A stretch of 64,000 nucleotides of DNA. Source: Arachnopeziza araneosa (lineage: Eukaryota; Ascomycota; Leotiomycetes; Helotiales; Arachnopezizaceae). Position numbers and translations under genes: made by a program. The DNA is taken from contig QYAI01000035.1 in assembly GCA_003988855.1 (NCBI GenBank), forward strand, positions 186,001 through 250,000. The letters run 5' to 3'. Within the stretch, counting starts at the first letter, position 1. Each line of letters starts with the position of its first letter. The notes under the pieces were generated by a model, which saw nothing but the letters and a program-made list of their open reading frames with translations, had not been told where the DNA came from and made no database searches. This document shows positions 10,030 to 22,729 of this stretch, one piece after another.

Positions 10030-12757
10030 ATGCGACCCCCGAGGATTGTCATAGCCGTGGCCTTCTTTGTTACTACCGTGATTCTAACTTTTCTCTCTCT
10101 CCGTTCCTCCCATCCGCCTCAGTCGATTAGGACCACCACTACATCTCCGCCGAAGACCGGCATCCAGAGCCTATTCTCGTTTCGCACTCCGTTCTCTATC
10201 TTTCCTCTGAATGCCATCATCACGTTGACACACGACAATACTACGACATTTACTGCCAGACCTGCTGCGTTTGGACCTTTGCTACCAACCGCGGGCCTCA
10301 GAGGACAGGTGTGGGTCGGAAGTGGTTTTGGAGACGCAGGCGCTGGTGGCGAGTTAGGATGTAGTGACGTGCCGGGATGGAAAGATACATTTACCAGATC
10401 AAGCCCTGCGAAATCCGAGGCGGCCAAATCTCCTGTGGGGAAGTCTGCGGGAACTGTCACGAAATCAAAGTCACAAAGAGCAGAGAAGAGTGACGAGGGG
10501 CCTTTTGATCAATCGATACCACCCAATGACCAGGCAAGACCGGGTGCCCATCCTGGGCCGTACGTGAATGATGGGACAGACGATTATCTCCACCATCCCT
10601 TACCTTCATCTACAGTTTCCAAACAGACCCAAAAATTGAGCGTGGAGTCCTCTGGAGATCATGCCGATATTCAGTCAATACAAGAAGGTGCAGAAATTAC
10701 AGGGAAAATAGTTCTTTTGAGCCGCGGGGGCTGTGGATTCTTGGAGAAGGTGAAGTGGGCACAACGTAGAGGTGGCATTGCCCTCATAGTTGGAGATGAT
10801 ACCAAGGGCGAGCCTTTGATTCAGATGTATGCTCGAGGAGATACGTCAAACGTTTCAATACCTTCCGTCTTCACTTCATACACAACAGCACAACTACTGT
10901 CATCTCTTGTAGGTCCAGGCAGTTTCCTGGAGGATATTCTAGACGATAATGGAAAACCAACCCTGAAGGTTCACCAAACCAAAAAGCCGCGAAAGAAGAA
11001 GCATTCTCATCCAACATTCACACCTACTACCGCGGCACCCAAAGCTACTGGAACACCACGGCCATCTTCTAAAGCACCGCGGAAGAAGGGCGTTTCTAAG
11101 ACCGAGGACGAAGCACAACCGATGACGACTGAGAAGCCAGGGTGGTTCAAGTCTCTGTTCCTAGGGAGTAGAGCCAATTCTAAATCCGGAGGCAGTCGAC
11201 CACCGAGTAGCGGGCAACTCGACTGGGTTTTGGTAGATGAGTGGAAAGACGAAGATGAAAAGCGATCCAAAAAGATCTCAGCTAAGCCAAATCGAAAGAC
11301 CGAACCTGCCTCTAAAACGGAGCAAAAGTCTAAAACGGACTCTAAGCAACCCATTACTGAGGACAATTTTGTCATTGGTGTCCACGATTGGCGCGATCCT
11401 GATTTAGTTGTTGCTCTTGGTAGCAAAGGGGAGGACAAAGATAAGTTAAACGAAGGAAAGGAGGCCCTGAAAGCAACAACAGCCACCAAAAATGCTCTAC
11501 CACAACCGACCAAAACTAGTGGGAAAAAGCATCTTGGTGGAGCCCTACAAGAGATTCCTGAATATCACCCTCCGCTTCGAGGTGGAAGTATTACTCCCGG
11601 AAGTGGTGAATACCCTACAAAAGACTCTGATGGGAACGCCAAACTCAATACGGAGGTGAAAGAAGACGTCGTCAAGGAGGCAAAGTCAAAAAGCCTGCTG
11701 ACCGCCGTTTTTGGGGACGATGAAGAAGACGTTGAGTTCCTGGCACCTACAACAAAGATGAATGAGGATACGGATGAAGAAGATGAAGGAGACGACGATG
11801 ATGAGCACGAAGGATTATGGGTTACCATAACTCCGACAAATGGAACAAGCCCGTTTCTAGATACACTGTTGGTCCTGGTCGTCAGTCCACTGGTTACTTT
11901 GACTGTGGTCTACGCACTACTACTGATAAGATCACGGATCAGACGGCGGAGATGGCGAGCACCAAAGTCTGTCGTTGAGCGATTACCTGTCAGGACCTAC
12001 CAAACCATTCCCCCCTCTCCTGGGAGCCAGTCACCAAGGCTACCCAGCCCTACAAGTTCTTCAGTTACTACCCCGTTGCTCCAAAGCGCAAATCCAGCGA
12101 GACCCCGTCCTAGATCAAGAACCACGACAGGAGTTCCAGAACATGCTGACCTGATCCGGGTCGAATCAAGTCCGCTACAAGTCCCTAATATTTCACCTCG
12201 AGCACCAGAGCATGAGAAGAACGCCAGCGAGTCTAGCGAGTGGAGGAAGCATATGGGGAAACAGTCAGAGTGTGTCATTTGTCTAGAAGATTATATTGAG
12301 GGTGTCAGTCGTGTCATGAGTTTACCATGTGGTCACGAGTTTCATGCTGATTGCATGTAAGTTTATCCAAAACCTGTGAAGTAGGCCTTGCTAATTTTGA
12401 ATCAGAACTCCGTGGCTCACGACGCGACGACGCACTTGCCCAATCTGCAAAGGAGACGTTGTTCGCTCCTTGGCGCGAGGTTCGCCATCAATCCCTCAAT
12501 ATGAACCGTATCATGACGACGACAGCGATGATGATATTCAGATCCAAGCTGCCGAGACTGTGAATAACTCATCCTCCTCTGCGCTTCCCATCGAAGGCGA
12601 CTTTGACGATGAAGACCTTGAGCAAGGCGTCAACCAATCGCCAACTACTCAATCTCGACGAACAAATATGGCAGGAAGTTGGCGGGGCCTCCTTGCTAGT
12701 AGTTTTGGATCTACATCTCGGACTCCTAGGCCGCCGCAGGAGGATCGCAACCGATGA
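10030..12757 (+). CDS. PA-TM-RING membrane ubiquitin ligase
   Basis: Two exons, 10030-12356 and 12406-12757, encode 892 residues. The start is the first in-frame ATG; it opens a signal-anchor (MRPPRIVIAVAFFVTTVILT). A protease-associated (PA) domain lies near residues 215-300 (LLSRGGCGFLEKVKWAQRRG), then a long lysine/serine-rich linker with an acidic run. A transmembrane helix follows at about 605-633 (LDTLLVLVVSPLVTLTVVYA), then a RING-H2 at about 747-795: CVICLEDY, CGHEFHADC, CPICKGD. The intron falls inside the RING, between the HADC cysteine and TPWL. This is the RNF13/Tul1-like layout of endosomal or vacuolar E3 ligases: PA in the lumen, RING in the cytosol. Confidence 0.88.
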
Positions 12758-13478
12758 AGTGGTGGATCTTCTCTCTAACGTCTATAATTGTGGGTTTCTT
12801 GTATGGTTAGGGGTTACCGGGTTTTGGGAGGTTGGGTTTCGGAATAGAGCACAGCGAAGGCGCAAATCACTCGTTTATAATTTCCTTGTGTGGTACTGTC
12901 ATGAAGAGACACGTTTGTAGGCATAGTCATGAGGATACCACTCTGTTATCATATGGAAACTCCTTTTGAATTATGAGCTATTTTATATTTCGTGACGTCT
13001 GTCATCAACTTTTTCTCTTTATTTTGACCGCCGCTGTTGAATGTGTGCTAAACTCTACAAGTTTTGCATGAAATCTCTAATAAAGTCACAATACTCAAAG
13101 TGTTTACCTATGGTCGTTTTGGATTGGGAAGCAGTAAGAGATCTGCACGAGTACGTTGCTGGTCGTCGATAATTCATATAGACAACCAAATATCCACTGA
13201 ACCTTAGATAAACAATAGTATTTTGCGCAAAAAGTCCTATTGAATAACGCAATAACAACAAACTCAAATGCATAGACAGAACAAGTGGGTATCTTCATCT
13301 ACTTCCGCATCCAAATCTTGGTTGAACCCCGATCTATCCCATTCCGAACCTCCCTCCGACCCATAAATACAGGCCTGTATCCTCTCCCGGTCCGAAGACC
13401 GCAAGTCCAAAATCATACACATTCATCCTAGATAGGTATTCATTAAATCATAAAAGTCAGACCAAACTCATCGCCATT
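12758..13478. other. Intergenic, convergent 3' ends
   Basis: This region contains 3' flanks of the RING gene and of the Vps62-like gene. The short open frames here lack any coding character. Confidence 0.5.
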
Positions 13479-14734
13479 CTAAGGCCCCAATCGATCTCTA
13501 ATAATACACAAAATGCCATTATCAGGACAAATGTTTGTCCGATTCAGCGATTTATCCCATGGCCCCGAAGGACCGGAGACGAACTTGTGGAAGCCAAAAA
13601 ATGGAGGTGGTTGTCTGGGGTCTGAAGCTGGGTATTGTTCGTCTCCCCATTGGCCTTTGAAGGCCATGGCACCTATTGGAGAGCCATTAATTGATTCGAA
13701 AGAGCTGTTGTGGGAATAATATTTATAAATGTAAGTACTAAGGGTTGGATCCCAAAGCATCCCCTTAGATGTGTAATCTAGAACAAAACCTCCAGGGAGA
13801 TTTAGGTCTGGGATAGAATGGTCATGGGATCCGACGACGGCATAATTGGCATGACTTCCTCTCGCGGAATAAGAGATTGGCCTGATGCCCTTTTTCTCAG
13901 TTACCGTATACTCGAAAGCTTGACCGTTACTGTGTTGAGAGAACCACATGGCTTGTGGTGTTCCGTTGATGAATCGTATCATGTTATGTTCCCAATCGCC
14001 AATGTGGTCGCCCAGTTCGTTCCAGAAGACGGTATTGCCTTGATTATAGGCATAGAAATACATGTAAAACCCGTCAACGGTGCCGTTTCCACGGTCGTGG
14101 ATAATAATAGCACACGAGATCGCGCTACTCGTCTTCCCTGTTGAATCCGGAACCACGCCATTGAGCCAGATCGGAGCCGGTGATTCTGTGATGTCGACCG
14201 TCGTAGTAAGATAAACATTGGTGCCCTCGTCACCAAAATCATTTAAGGAAGCGAGATTCGAGAGATTAAGAGGAGAGGGAGGGTTGGGAATCTTGGTGAG
14301 ATTCATGTATGGAACAGTATTCTCGATTTGAGCAGCCATATCAGAAGGGAAGTATGCCTCCCTCACATCGAGGTACACTAACGGTGCTGTTATTGCACGT
14401 CAGCAATTATCTCTCAAACTCAGCAAATCTGCATACCATATTCAAGAATATATTGCGGCACACCAGCGATCTGACGCGCTTGCTGCAGAGGTAATGCCCG
14501 AGCTAGGAAGCCATGCTGCCATAAGAAAAGCACAAATAATGCTACGAGCATAACGAGCTTTTCTCGGAACCAGGTTCGATGACTTTCGTACTGTGTATAT
14601 CGGAGCAACCACACTTTACAGCCTGCTTGGCTTCCTGTAATCCTCCATCCTAGGACTGGAAGCTCTGTTTGCTGCTCACATCCTGCGTTCCCCTTCTCGA
14701 CCTCGCCATCAAGCTCCCACGTCGAGGAAGTCAT
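13479..14734 (-). CDS. Vps62-like vacuolar protein sorting protein
   Basis: Two exons, 14734-14437 and 14386-13479, give 401 residues. A single membrane segment near residues 60-80 (LVMLVALFVLFLWQHGFLAR) precedes a lumenal domain of the Vps62/DUF946 type. Typical pieces are YFYAYNQGNTV, GDHIGDWEHNMIRF, AMWFSQHSNGQAFEY, YSARGSHANYAV and GQWGDEQYP. Intron donor GTATGC and acceptor AACAG join EYA to PLVYLDVREAYFPSD in frame. The ATG at 14734 is used because the frame further upstream has only a TTG. Yeast Vps62 is linked to cytoplasm-to-vacuole transport; the molecular activity of the family is not established. Confidence 0.82.
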
Positions 14735-15377
14735 CTCTGGCCTGTATTGTATTGAATTTGCATCAAGCCGAGCTGTCGTCAAGAGTCGCAAGTATACACT
14801 GTTTCTTTGGAACAGCAGAACATAAGAGCATCGGCAAAGGGCGTTGAGGTGGTGGATCAGCAGGGGTAGCTGAGGATAAGCAAAAGGTAGAAATGGTGCT
14901 CTTGGATCTTTGATTCAGCACGGCAAGAAAACAAACACATGCTGAGCCTGCTCAGTCATGGGTACAAAGAGTGAGATGGTCAGGCTCACCGTTGTTCAAG
15001 TCCTGCTTAAACGTACGAGGTCGAACGTGTCCTGGTGGGAGAATGTCGAGGAGATGGCGGATGACGATCCAAGCTTGAGAACCGTCATCAGAGCCAGGGT
15101 AGGTGGGCACACCCCAAATGATCGGCTCACGTAGGCGCAGTGGCTTTCTCCCCAAGCTCGAATTAAAAGTCCAATAGGCTTAGGTGTGAATAGTTATGGA
15201 TTTGTATAGAGGATATGTACAAGTACGCAAGCGTAAACATAAGCCACAGCCCTTTCTGTGCTTCCTAAAAGCTCGCAAGATCTGCAGGGTGCTTCATGGC
15301 TATTTCTTCAAACGCCATATGGGTATCAATTCCAGAAAGCAAAGCGTGCCACCGAATTCCTATCTAGCGCCGAAATG
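14735..15377. other. Intergenic, no supported gene
   Basis: A 67-codon minus frame at 15155-14952 and a 64-codon plus frame at 15196 are open, but neither has recognisable similarity or good splice partners. Confidence 0.45.
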
Positions 15378-18155
15378 TCATGCTTCATAGTCAGGAACTA
15401 GTTTCCTTACAGCCTCGATCTCTTTTCGCCCCAGGGCAACGTCCTCAAAGTTAATCGGCAAGTCGATACCAGCTCTGTTTAAATGTTATTCCAAGTCAAG
15501 GCAACAGGCAGCTTATTTACTTACTTTAAGTATTTGACCTTGATATTCCGAGCCTTATCCTTAAGAGCCACCTGGTCACGCTCAGTCTCCCATCCCCGCA
15601 ATTGATGCATCGTGGCCCACGAGCAACCAAAAATTTCTATGTTTTCAATAAGATATTCCTCGTCTGCCTCTGACCACGGGATTCGTTTCCGAGGTACCTG
15701 AGGCGTACCACTCAGTTGTAGTAGCTTTGCTCTGTTCTTGGCAACCACTTTCACCTGGGAAGGCGTTGGACCTGGGATATCTTCGTCCTCGCCATCGGAT
15801 TCCTCTCTTTCACTTCTCTCGCGGTAATTTCGCCTCCTCTGTTGTTGATTTCGGTTGATCATTATATCCTCGGAGCCATCGCTCTCTTCATAGTCCTCAC
15901 CTCGAGCTCGTTTCGGAGGTGACGGCCTATCAACAGGAACGAAACGAGAAGCAGGTGGTGCGGTTGCCCTCCGCATGGGATCTGGGACTCTGCTGTCGGT
16001 TTGAAAACCGCCGTCAACACTCTCTGAGCTATCTTCTTCCTTCTCCTCCTCTTCGCGGGGCCGTTTGCGACTCGAAGGACCAGCTTCTGTCTCTTGACTC
16101 TCCCATTCAACGCGCTGTGCATCGGGCTGACGGTCGAGCAAGCTTTTTTTCGGTTTCTGGATTGGCAAGTTCTCTTTATTTTTGTCTTTCCTTAAGTCGT
16201 CCCACGCTTTATTATACTCTGAGTTGTCTCTATGTTGTGCTTTCTCTCCATATCCACCATCATTAGCATCATTATTCGGGACAAAAAAATCATCATCGCT
16301 AGTCCGAGAAGGAAGAGGCTTGTCGAATCTGGCACTGGATGATGTAGATATCACCCGTGTTACATCTGGCTTGGCTGATCGCGGAAGATTAGAAGATGAG
16401 ATGGATTCCTTTATTTTTTGGAGACTTCGAATTGTTGCTTTGCCGTCGCGATCTGGATAAAAGCTGCTTTGAAATTAGCAAATGAGGATTTCAAATTCTA
16501 ACTGTTTAAAATCCAAATATGCTTAAAAGCGAAAAACGAAGGTGATGGAACATGGAGACGATACCTTGGTGGTGAGGGGCTGTGTTCAGCTTCAGTGCTG
16601 TGCGGCCTGACAACAGAAGATGGTGGACTGTAATGAACATCTGCTTGACTATCACGATTTTGTATAGCTTCTACAAGTGACATTTTGATATTTTCGATGC
16701 CTCCTTGATGTTTCACGGCTTGAAATATTTCCTTCAGACGCATTCGGGCCAGACGTGCCATTCTCCATTGAAGTTGGTGCCAAGGATATAGTTCATTTAG
16801 TTTTTCGAAGTCAACCAGGTCTCCATCTCTTATCGCTAGTTCGCTGTCTCGGAAAGTTGAATAGATCTCCTCGACGCGTTTTTGAATCTTGTTAAGATAT
16901 TTTGTTTCCATCCCATCAAGCATTTCACCGTGTAGAATGATTTTTGGACTTCCATTTTCGACCAGGTCTTGGAGCAGAGATATTTCCAGGTTCCTAGTAT
17001 CAGGGGCAGTATAGAATGTAGTTGCAAGAATTTCCTCTGGATCAAAATCGTCCCTATACTGAAACTGCGATAAACTTTCAATAGTTGCTTGAGTGCGAAT
17101 CTCCAATCCGACCTCGAAAAATTCGTCCAGCAACGCACTCCTTCCAAATCGAACATTATTCTCAAATCCACGTACAAAAGGCCGGGGAAAGTTTAAATCG
17201 AGGCGATTGAGCTGCGTGTAAGCATCCCGATGCCCTCTTTGAAGAATCATAAATATCCTCAGCAGGTGAGCTAAGTTAGCGGCGTGTATCACAGCGTCAG
17301 GTCGAAAATCGCCATCATGAGCATCTGGGGTCCCGATGAGTGCTCGAAGAACCAAGGGCAAGTTGATATACCCCTCCATAGAATGGAAATTATTCCACTG
17401 AACATCAAACACCGTCTCATCGATCTTGAGGAGCTTACAGCGTCTTGAGCCTAGAGTCTTAACCTCATTCACGATAGTCTCTACTGCGGAGCGGTTTTCC
17501 ATTACTTTCAACGGCGCAAGCAGTTTTATAAGGTTGGCAGAGCTATCGAGTATTCCAGGCAGTAAATCAACTATAATTGGATCCATATTTGATACCTGTT
17601 CCATGGAATGTGATGTAACGGCGGTGAATGAAGAGAGCGCAGTCGTTCCTGAAATTTGAGATAAAGCGCCAGGAGACGGGCTCCGATCTGCACCTGCCTT
17701 CTCACCCTCTCCATGTTCTTCATTCTCATGGTCCTCGTCCTCTTCGCCGCTCGAGATGTCTCGGTCGTCAGCTTCTTCCGTTTCTCGGTCCTCCGCGACC
17801 GTGGATAGGCCTATACACTTGTCAATCAATATTCAGACATGCCACAGCTACGATTCTAACCTCGAGGTTTTGCGACGGCAGCACGAGTAACCGCTCTACT
17901 TCGGCTACCTCTACTGGATGCAATACTCGTATTGCTATCTGCGCTCTCAGAACTGCCTTGCCGTGCACCTCTTCTCGACCCTTTCTGCAGCCCCGCGCCA
18001 TAGTCGCTGCCTTCAAGTTCCACACTTCTGCTTCGCGTTACTCGTGTGTTTCTCGTGAGAGGACTTTGCGATTGACGACTGGTCGAGGATTTTGGCGGGG
18101 ATGAAGCTTTATCAGGAGCAGCCCGGGACCGCGATGCTGTTTTTGGTGGCATCAT
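15378..18155 (-). CDS. Telomere repeat-binding factor (TRF domain + Myb telobox)
   Basis: Four exons, 18155-17861, 17810-16565, 16466-15525 and 15474-15378, encode 859 residues. The N-terminus is basic and serine-rich. Exon 2 carries a helical TRF-homology/Tbf1-type dimerisation region, from about LLPGILDSSANLIKLL to the region ending KMSLVEAIQN. Exon 3 is acidic and charged and ends in one Myb repeat with the telobox, IPWSEADEEYLIENI ... VALKDKARNIKVKYL. The last small exon adds an acidic helix ending PDYEA. Proteins of this layout (Tbf1, Taz1, TRF1/2) bind double-stranded TTAGGG-type repeats. The acceptor for exon 3 (CAAAG) gives SSFYPDRDGKATIRS; the next AG breaks the frame. Tbf1-like is favoured, Taz1-like not excluded. 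Confidence 0.85.
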
Positions 18156-18873
18156 GGAGTTGGGTTGACTGTGAAGTCCTCATCGATAGCATTGCTCTTT
18201 GGAGTGATTTTTAGCGGTCGACGCGCCTTTGTTTGGTTGCCAAATGGGGTATGATAAGCGGAAAGAGCTCGCGAAAGACGCCAGGCGAGAGATTATGTAA
18301 GCTTCGCCAGCTCTGAATGCTCTGTAGGGCAAAGTCCCGTGAATCGTACTTTGTAAATTACGGTGTGTAGAGAAAGTCGAAATGATTTAGTGACTGCTGA
18401 CTGATCTCAAGCGTCTGCGTTAACTCTATTGTAATTGTAACATCGGTCTGTATGTTTTACTGTCTCTCACCGGCAAAAATCATTCCCAGGCAAAACTCCA
18501 GTGCTCTGTGATCTGAACAAGGGCTCTGGCAGCCCCCTGGACAATGCATGATGAACTAGGGATTGGCCAGCGTGAGGATGGACCACTGAAGCGAGGGAAC
18601 TGCTAAGCCAGCCTTCTGGCCCCTTGACAGGAGAACTAGCAACAATCCAGTTCCTGATCGTGATCTCAGGCAAAAATCTCCTTTCCGACAGTCTTTCTTT
18701 CTGAAATCTTCTGTTACTCCTTTTCGACGACCTTTGGATTCGCGACTCCGCAGTCACCCTCTCAACCTGGTGCCACGTTTTCGAGTTGTCATCGCAATTG
18801 TCTACAGTTCTAGCAGTCGCCCATGATCTTTGCCTGTCTATTTCAAACCCTACACAATTGAATATATACAACC
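18156..18873. other. Divergent intergenic region, telomere factor and GDT1
   Basis: About 720 bases between two divergent starts, presumably holding both promoters. The minus-strand open frame at 18871-18467 has no family features. No clear motif was recognised. Confidence 0.5.
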
Positions 18874-20586
18874 ATGAATTTCAGAAGGCGTCCCAGCCCG
18901 CTTCTCCTCTTATTATTGCCATCCTTGGCCGCGGTTCTTGCTGCAACCACTCAGGAGCAGGGCCAATCGACGTTATCCAAGAATCCACAACTTCGAGATG
19001 CGAAATCCGATCCAGTTCCATCTCCTATCGTCGACCTTGGTACGAAATCGAAATTTGAGATTGGGACAAAGGATGCGCCAGTCGATGGCAAGGATGGGAA
19101 ACCTCATGCTGGCCCATGGGTAGGCTCTGAGGTAGATCCGAAGAAAGCCACTTCTAAAGATGAGGAGCAAGTCCTTAATAAAGACTCCAAGGCAGAGTTG
19201 GTTACGCCAGAGGGTGGTAAAATACCTGCCGTCAATGATGGTGTGATGGACGACCCAGATAGGGAGCGGCCGAAGCATGGAACTACGGGCACAGAAGGTG
19301 GTGTCAGCGAAAAAGACAAAGCCAGAAAGGCTCAAGAAGGTCAGACTGGTGAAAAGTTAGAGAATAAACCAGATTCGCCAAAAGAAGCACCGCCTCTGCC
19401 ACACGATGAACAAGCAAAGATTGAAAAGACAAAAGTCGATAAGAGCAAAGGAAAGCCCACGGAAGATGAGAGTGACGACTCGACTGAAGGACTTGCTGGG
19501 CTTGAAGTATATTTCTCCACTCTCTACTCGATAGTCCATGCTAACCTCTGCAGAAACCCAAGAATCTGCCCAATAAACCAAACAATCTTCCCCATCCTCT
19601 TCCCAATTCTGCTCAGAAAGACCACCTTGATACCTCGAAAACCGACTCGAAAACCTCCCCTAAACACGGTCTGCCGGTAGAAGACGAAGAAGGAAGTGAA
19701 GGTCTTATCCAGCCACTTCACTCTTATCTTCTGTCGCTGACTATGATCCTTTTCTCTGAAATCGGCGACAAGACTTTTCTCATCGCAGCTTTGATGGCGA
19801 TGAAGCATGATAGGCTTCTCGTCTTCTCCGCTGCTTTTTCGGCCCTCTTCGTCATGACCGTACTCTCTGCGGTATTTGGGCACGCAGTCCCAGCATTGAT
19901 CCCCAAACGGTTTACCAATTTTTTGGCTTCGGGACTCTTTCTCATATTTGGAGGGCGGTTGTTGAAAGAGGGTTTGGCTATGGACCCCAACGAAGGAGTT
20001 GCAGCTGAAATGAAAGAGGTTGAGATGGAACTAGAAGAGAAAGAACACCTCGCCCTACAACAAGGTCGAAGGCGTTCGTCAATTTCTCCGTATGCGCTTG
20101 AAATGGGTCTTGGCCGCAAAGGCACAAGAAAGTCGAGATCGGGATCACGACTACCATCTCCACCGAGGAGCCCATCGTCGTCGCCAGACCGTTCTCCATC
20201 TCCACAGCGTTCAACATTGAAAGGAGTAATGGCAGGTCTTCACAATCTTCTTTCTTTACTCCTGAGTCCTGCATGGGTACAAACATTTGTGATGACTTTC
20301 TTGGGGGAATGGGGAGATCGAAGTCAGATTGCTACAATAGCGATGGCAGCAGGGCAAGACTATTGGTGGGTAACAGGCGGAGCAGTTAGTGGACATGCTG
20401 TTTGTACAGGCGTTGCCGTTATTGGAGGCCGAGCAATTGCTGGAAAAGTGAGCTTGAGAGTTGGTGAGTTCTTGTCTTTCATACTATAAAGCTTTCAGCT
20501 GACAACTAGCAGTGACATTAGGTGGCGCTGTCGCATTTTTGATATTCGGTGTTATCTATTTAGTAGAAGCGCTCTACTATGGGTGA
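18874..20586 (+). CDS. GDT1: Gdt1/TMEM165 family Golgi Ca2+/Mn2+ transporter
   Basis: Three exons, 18874-19506, 19554-20463 and 20513-20586, give 538 residues. A signal peptide (PLLLLLLPSLAAVLA) precedes a long hydrophilic, lysine-rich lumenal stretch of about 240 residues. The UPF0016 transporter core has its two signature motifs, EIGDKT (E280) and EWGDRS (E463), each followed by three hydrophobic helices and separated by a cytosolic acidic/RS-rich loop. Known: Gdt1 proteins exchange Ca2+ or Mn2+ for protons in the Golgi and support glycosylation. The N-terminal hydrophilic part is much longer than in yeast Gdt1 (280 residues). The last small exon completes the final helix (FLIFGVIYLVEALYYG). 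Confidence 0.92.
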
Positions 20587-21318
20587 TTGCCACCCGCATT
20601 GTATTATAATGGCCCAAAAGAGGTTGGTTCCGAATCCAGGAACGTTCTTTTAATTTCTGTTCTATGTGTACGGTACGACTATTGTATGTTTGGGTAATGG
20701 AGCCGCGGCTAAACTCCATAAAAATGTTGGAGCTCCTTCAGAGCGAGCAGAATGGGACCGGGCATACACGGAGTTGATCAGGCATCGGGATCTTGAGCAT
20801 ACAAATCTAAGTCAAATAATAATACACTTGTATTCGTCTGCTGAAAGACTCTGGGTGTTAGGTGATATCTCGCTTCGAGCCTCATCTACAGCAGATCTAG
20901 ATGTGACGTTTGTGCCAGGCTCGGCCCTTCCGGGTAAATGCAGATCTGAAGCTTGTCCAGAAAAGTCCCAAGAAGCTTCCCACCAAAAACAGCCCCACTA
21001 CCTGCTCTCAGCAAGCTCCCCTCGAGCTTAGAAATCCCAATGCCGCATCGCTTTCCCTCCGTTGCGGATCTTCCACGGCCAACCTGATCCAAAGATAGAC
21101 CCAAATTGTTCCACGTCTCCCAGATAAGCTGAATTTTTGATAGGATTTAGCGGCTGCTGCACGACTACATCCGCCTGCAAGTGCCCCGCATCTCAGGTGA
21201 GACGAAGCTACAAGAAAGTGAAGCTCCCCCAGCCATCGCCGGCCTCCCGGTCCAATCCTTCACGTTGAACTGCCTTCAATCCACCCCATCACCAGAATCA
21301 AAGTCAAGCCCAGTTACA
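20587..21318. other. Intergenic, no supported gene
   Basis: A 121-codon open frame at 20666 has no family features and unusual composition. The stretch probably holds the GDT1 3' end and the promoter of the mutarotase gene. Confidence 0.5.
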
Positions 21319-22031
21319 ATGTGGCAGAACACATCAGCACCGACCTCACCAACGAGCCCTCAACATCCACAAATTCTGCCAGCTTCCCGTCCAGCCTTCA
21401 AGCTCAGGGCCCAGGCGAAGAGAGTTGCCCAGATTGTGAAGCTAAAGCCAGAATATGTGGAAGAATACAAGAAATGCCATGCAAAGGTTTGGCCCGAGGT
21501 GTTGAAGCAGATCAAGGAGTGTAACATTGAAGATTGTAAGATAATCATGATCGGAGAGATGTTGAGAAGTCCACTGACTGGGAGTTTGGATGACAGATTC
21601 AATATTCCACGACGCGGAGACAAATATCCTTTTTGCAAATTTCAAGTATGTTGGTTATGATTACGCTGGAGACAGTAAGAGACCTCTTTCTTCAAGTTAT
21701 CAGAGACCAAAAGGTCAAGCAAGTCAAGTTGAGTTGCGCCATTTGATGTTGAAAATATGATGTCCTTGTTGGTGTAGTCTTGGTATTCAACTTCTCAATT
21801 GAATGGCCAAATGTCTAGGATCTGTTGGGTCAAGTATTCTAGTACTACACGCTCAACAGGCTGCTAACTTGCAAACCCCTAGTGGAACGCATGCGAGAGA
21901 ACACGAAAGTACAGGAATGGTGGAAGATGACGGATAGCTATCAAGAATCATTTGTGCCAGGAGCAAAAAGCAGCGGAGAGGGAGAACCAGCATGGTGGAA
22001 GGGTATTGAGGAAGTTTTCTACACTCCATGA
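21319..22031 (+). CDS. L-rhamnose mutarotase family protein
   Basis: Three exons, 21319-21535, 21597-21674 and 21883-22031, encode 147 residues. After a roughly 35-residue leader comes the whole rhamnose mutarotase (DUF718) fold: VKLKPEYVEEYKKCHAKVWP with the catalytic-type histidine, then SIFHDAETNILFANFKYVGY, then EWWKMTDSYQESFVPGA. The family interconverts alpha and beta anomers of L-rhamnose, which feeds rhamnose catabolism. Splice sites were fixed by the continuity of NIEDYSIFHD and YAGDMERMREN. The middle exon is only 78 bases. The apparent longer frame ending at 21660 is intron read-through. No other rhamnose gene is nearby. Confidence 0.88.
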
Positions 22032-22123
22032 TGTGGGGGAATGTGATGAGTTACTTCTCTTGGATAGCTTGCGGGTTCGCGCATAGTCAATGAGATATGA
22101 GAGAAGAACTCACATGAAAATAC

Positions 22124-22729
22124 CTATCTTGTGTTTCCGAAAGGCCCACCAAAGAGTCCACTACCAATATTGCCAGGCCTCTTACCTCCGCCTCTTTTTC
22201 TTCTTGCTTCTGTCCTGATCCATTCCTTTAACCACTCTCTATCTTTCATCAACTTGGGATCGATGACTTTGGTTTCGACTTGCGCCTCTCCACGATCGAA
22301 GGAGAGAAGTGTTGGCATACTTGTTATCATGTAAGTTATGCTTAAGCTGCTCTCCATAATATCTGCACAGTCATATTCTATTTCAGCGTAGGTAACACCG
22401 CCTTCTGCTTCTCCAATTCCAGACGCAATGAGGTCTTTTATGATGGGAGAAATAGTTTTGCGGGTGTTGCAATAAGAAGCAGTCCAGAACGTCAAGAGTG
22501 GTTCTCGAGATGACGTGGAGAGTAGAAGATAAGTCCGGAAGTCATCTGGAAGTCGTACACTGCATTTCATCAGGACAGGTGATGGTACCGGAACTCGAAC
22601 TCACGAAGTGTAAATGCGATTCCTAGCTTGCTTCACCTGTGTGGTAGAGAATGCGCGAGCTGTAACAGCAATTGGCGGGTTTACTGTTATATTAACTCCT
22701 GACAGTCGTGTAGCTATTTTTGTGATCAT
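22124..22729 (-). CDS. Thioredoxin-like protein, probably mitochondrial
   Basis: Two exons, 22729-22605 and 22559-22124, encode 186 residues. The N-terminus is basic, hydroxylated and lacks acids for about 40 residues (VTARAFSTTQVKQAR), like a mitochondrial presequence. The rest is a thioredoxin fold: TFWTASYCNTRKTISPII at the active-site position, TYAEIEYD, and the cis-proline loop SMPTLLSFDRG. The active site reads C-N-T-R instead of C-x-x-C, so a classical disulfide exchange is unlikely. The C-terminus is rich in glycine and arginine. Known relatives in filamentous fungi are uncharacterised. An in-frame methionine slightly upstream is not excluded. Confidence 0.75.

Noticed and set aside
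14952..15155. 67-codon minus frame
   Set aside because: No similarity and no credible splice partner; not enough to call a gene.
20666..21031. 121-codon plus frame
   Set aside because: Lies in the leader of the mutarotase gene, with no family features.
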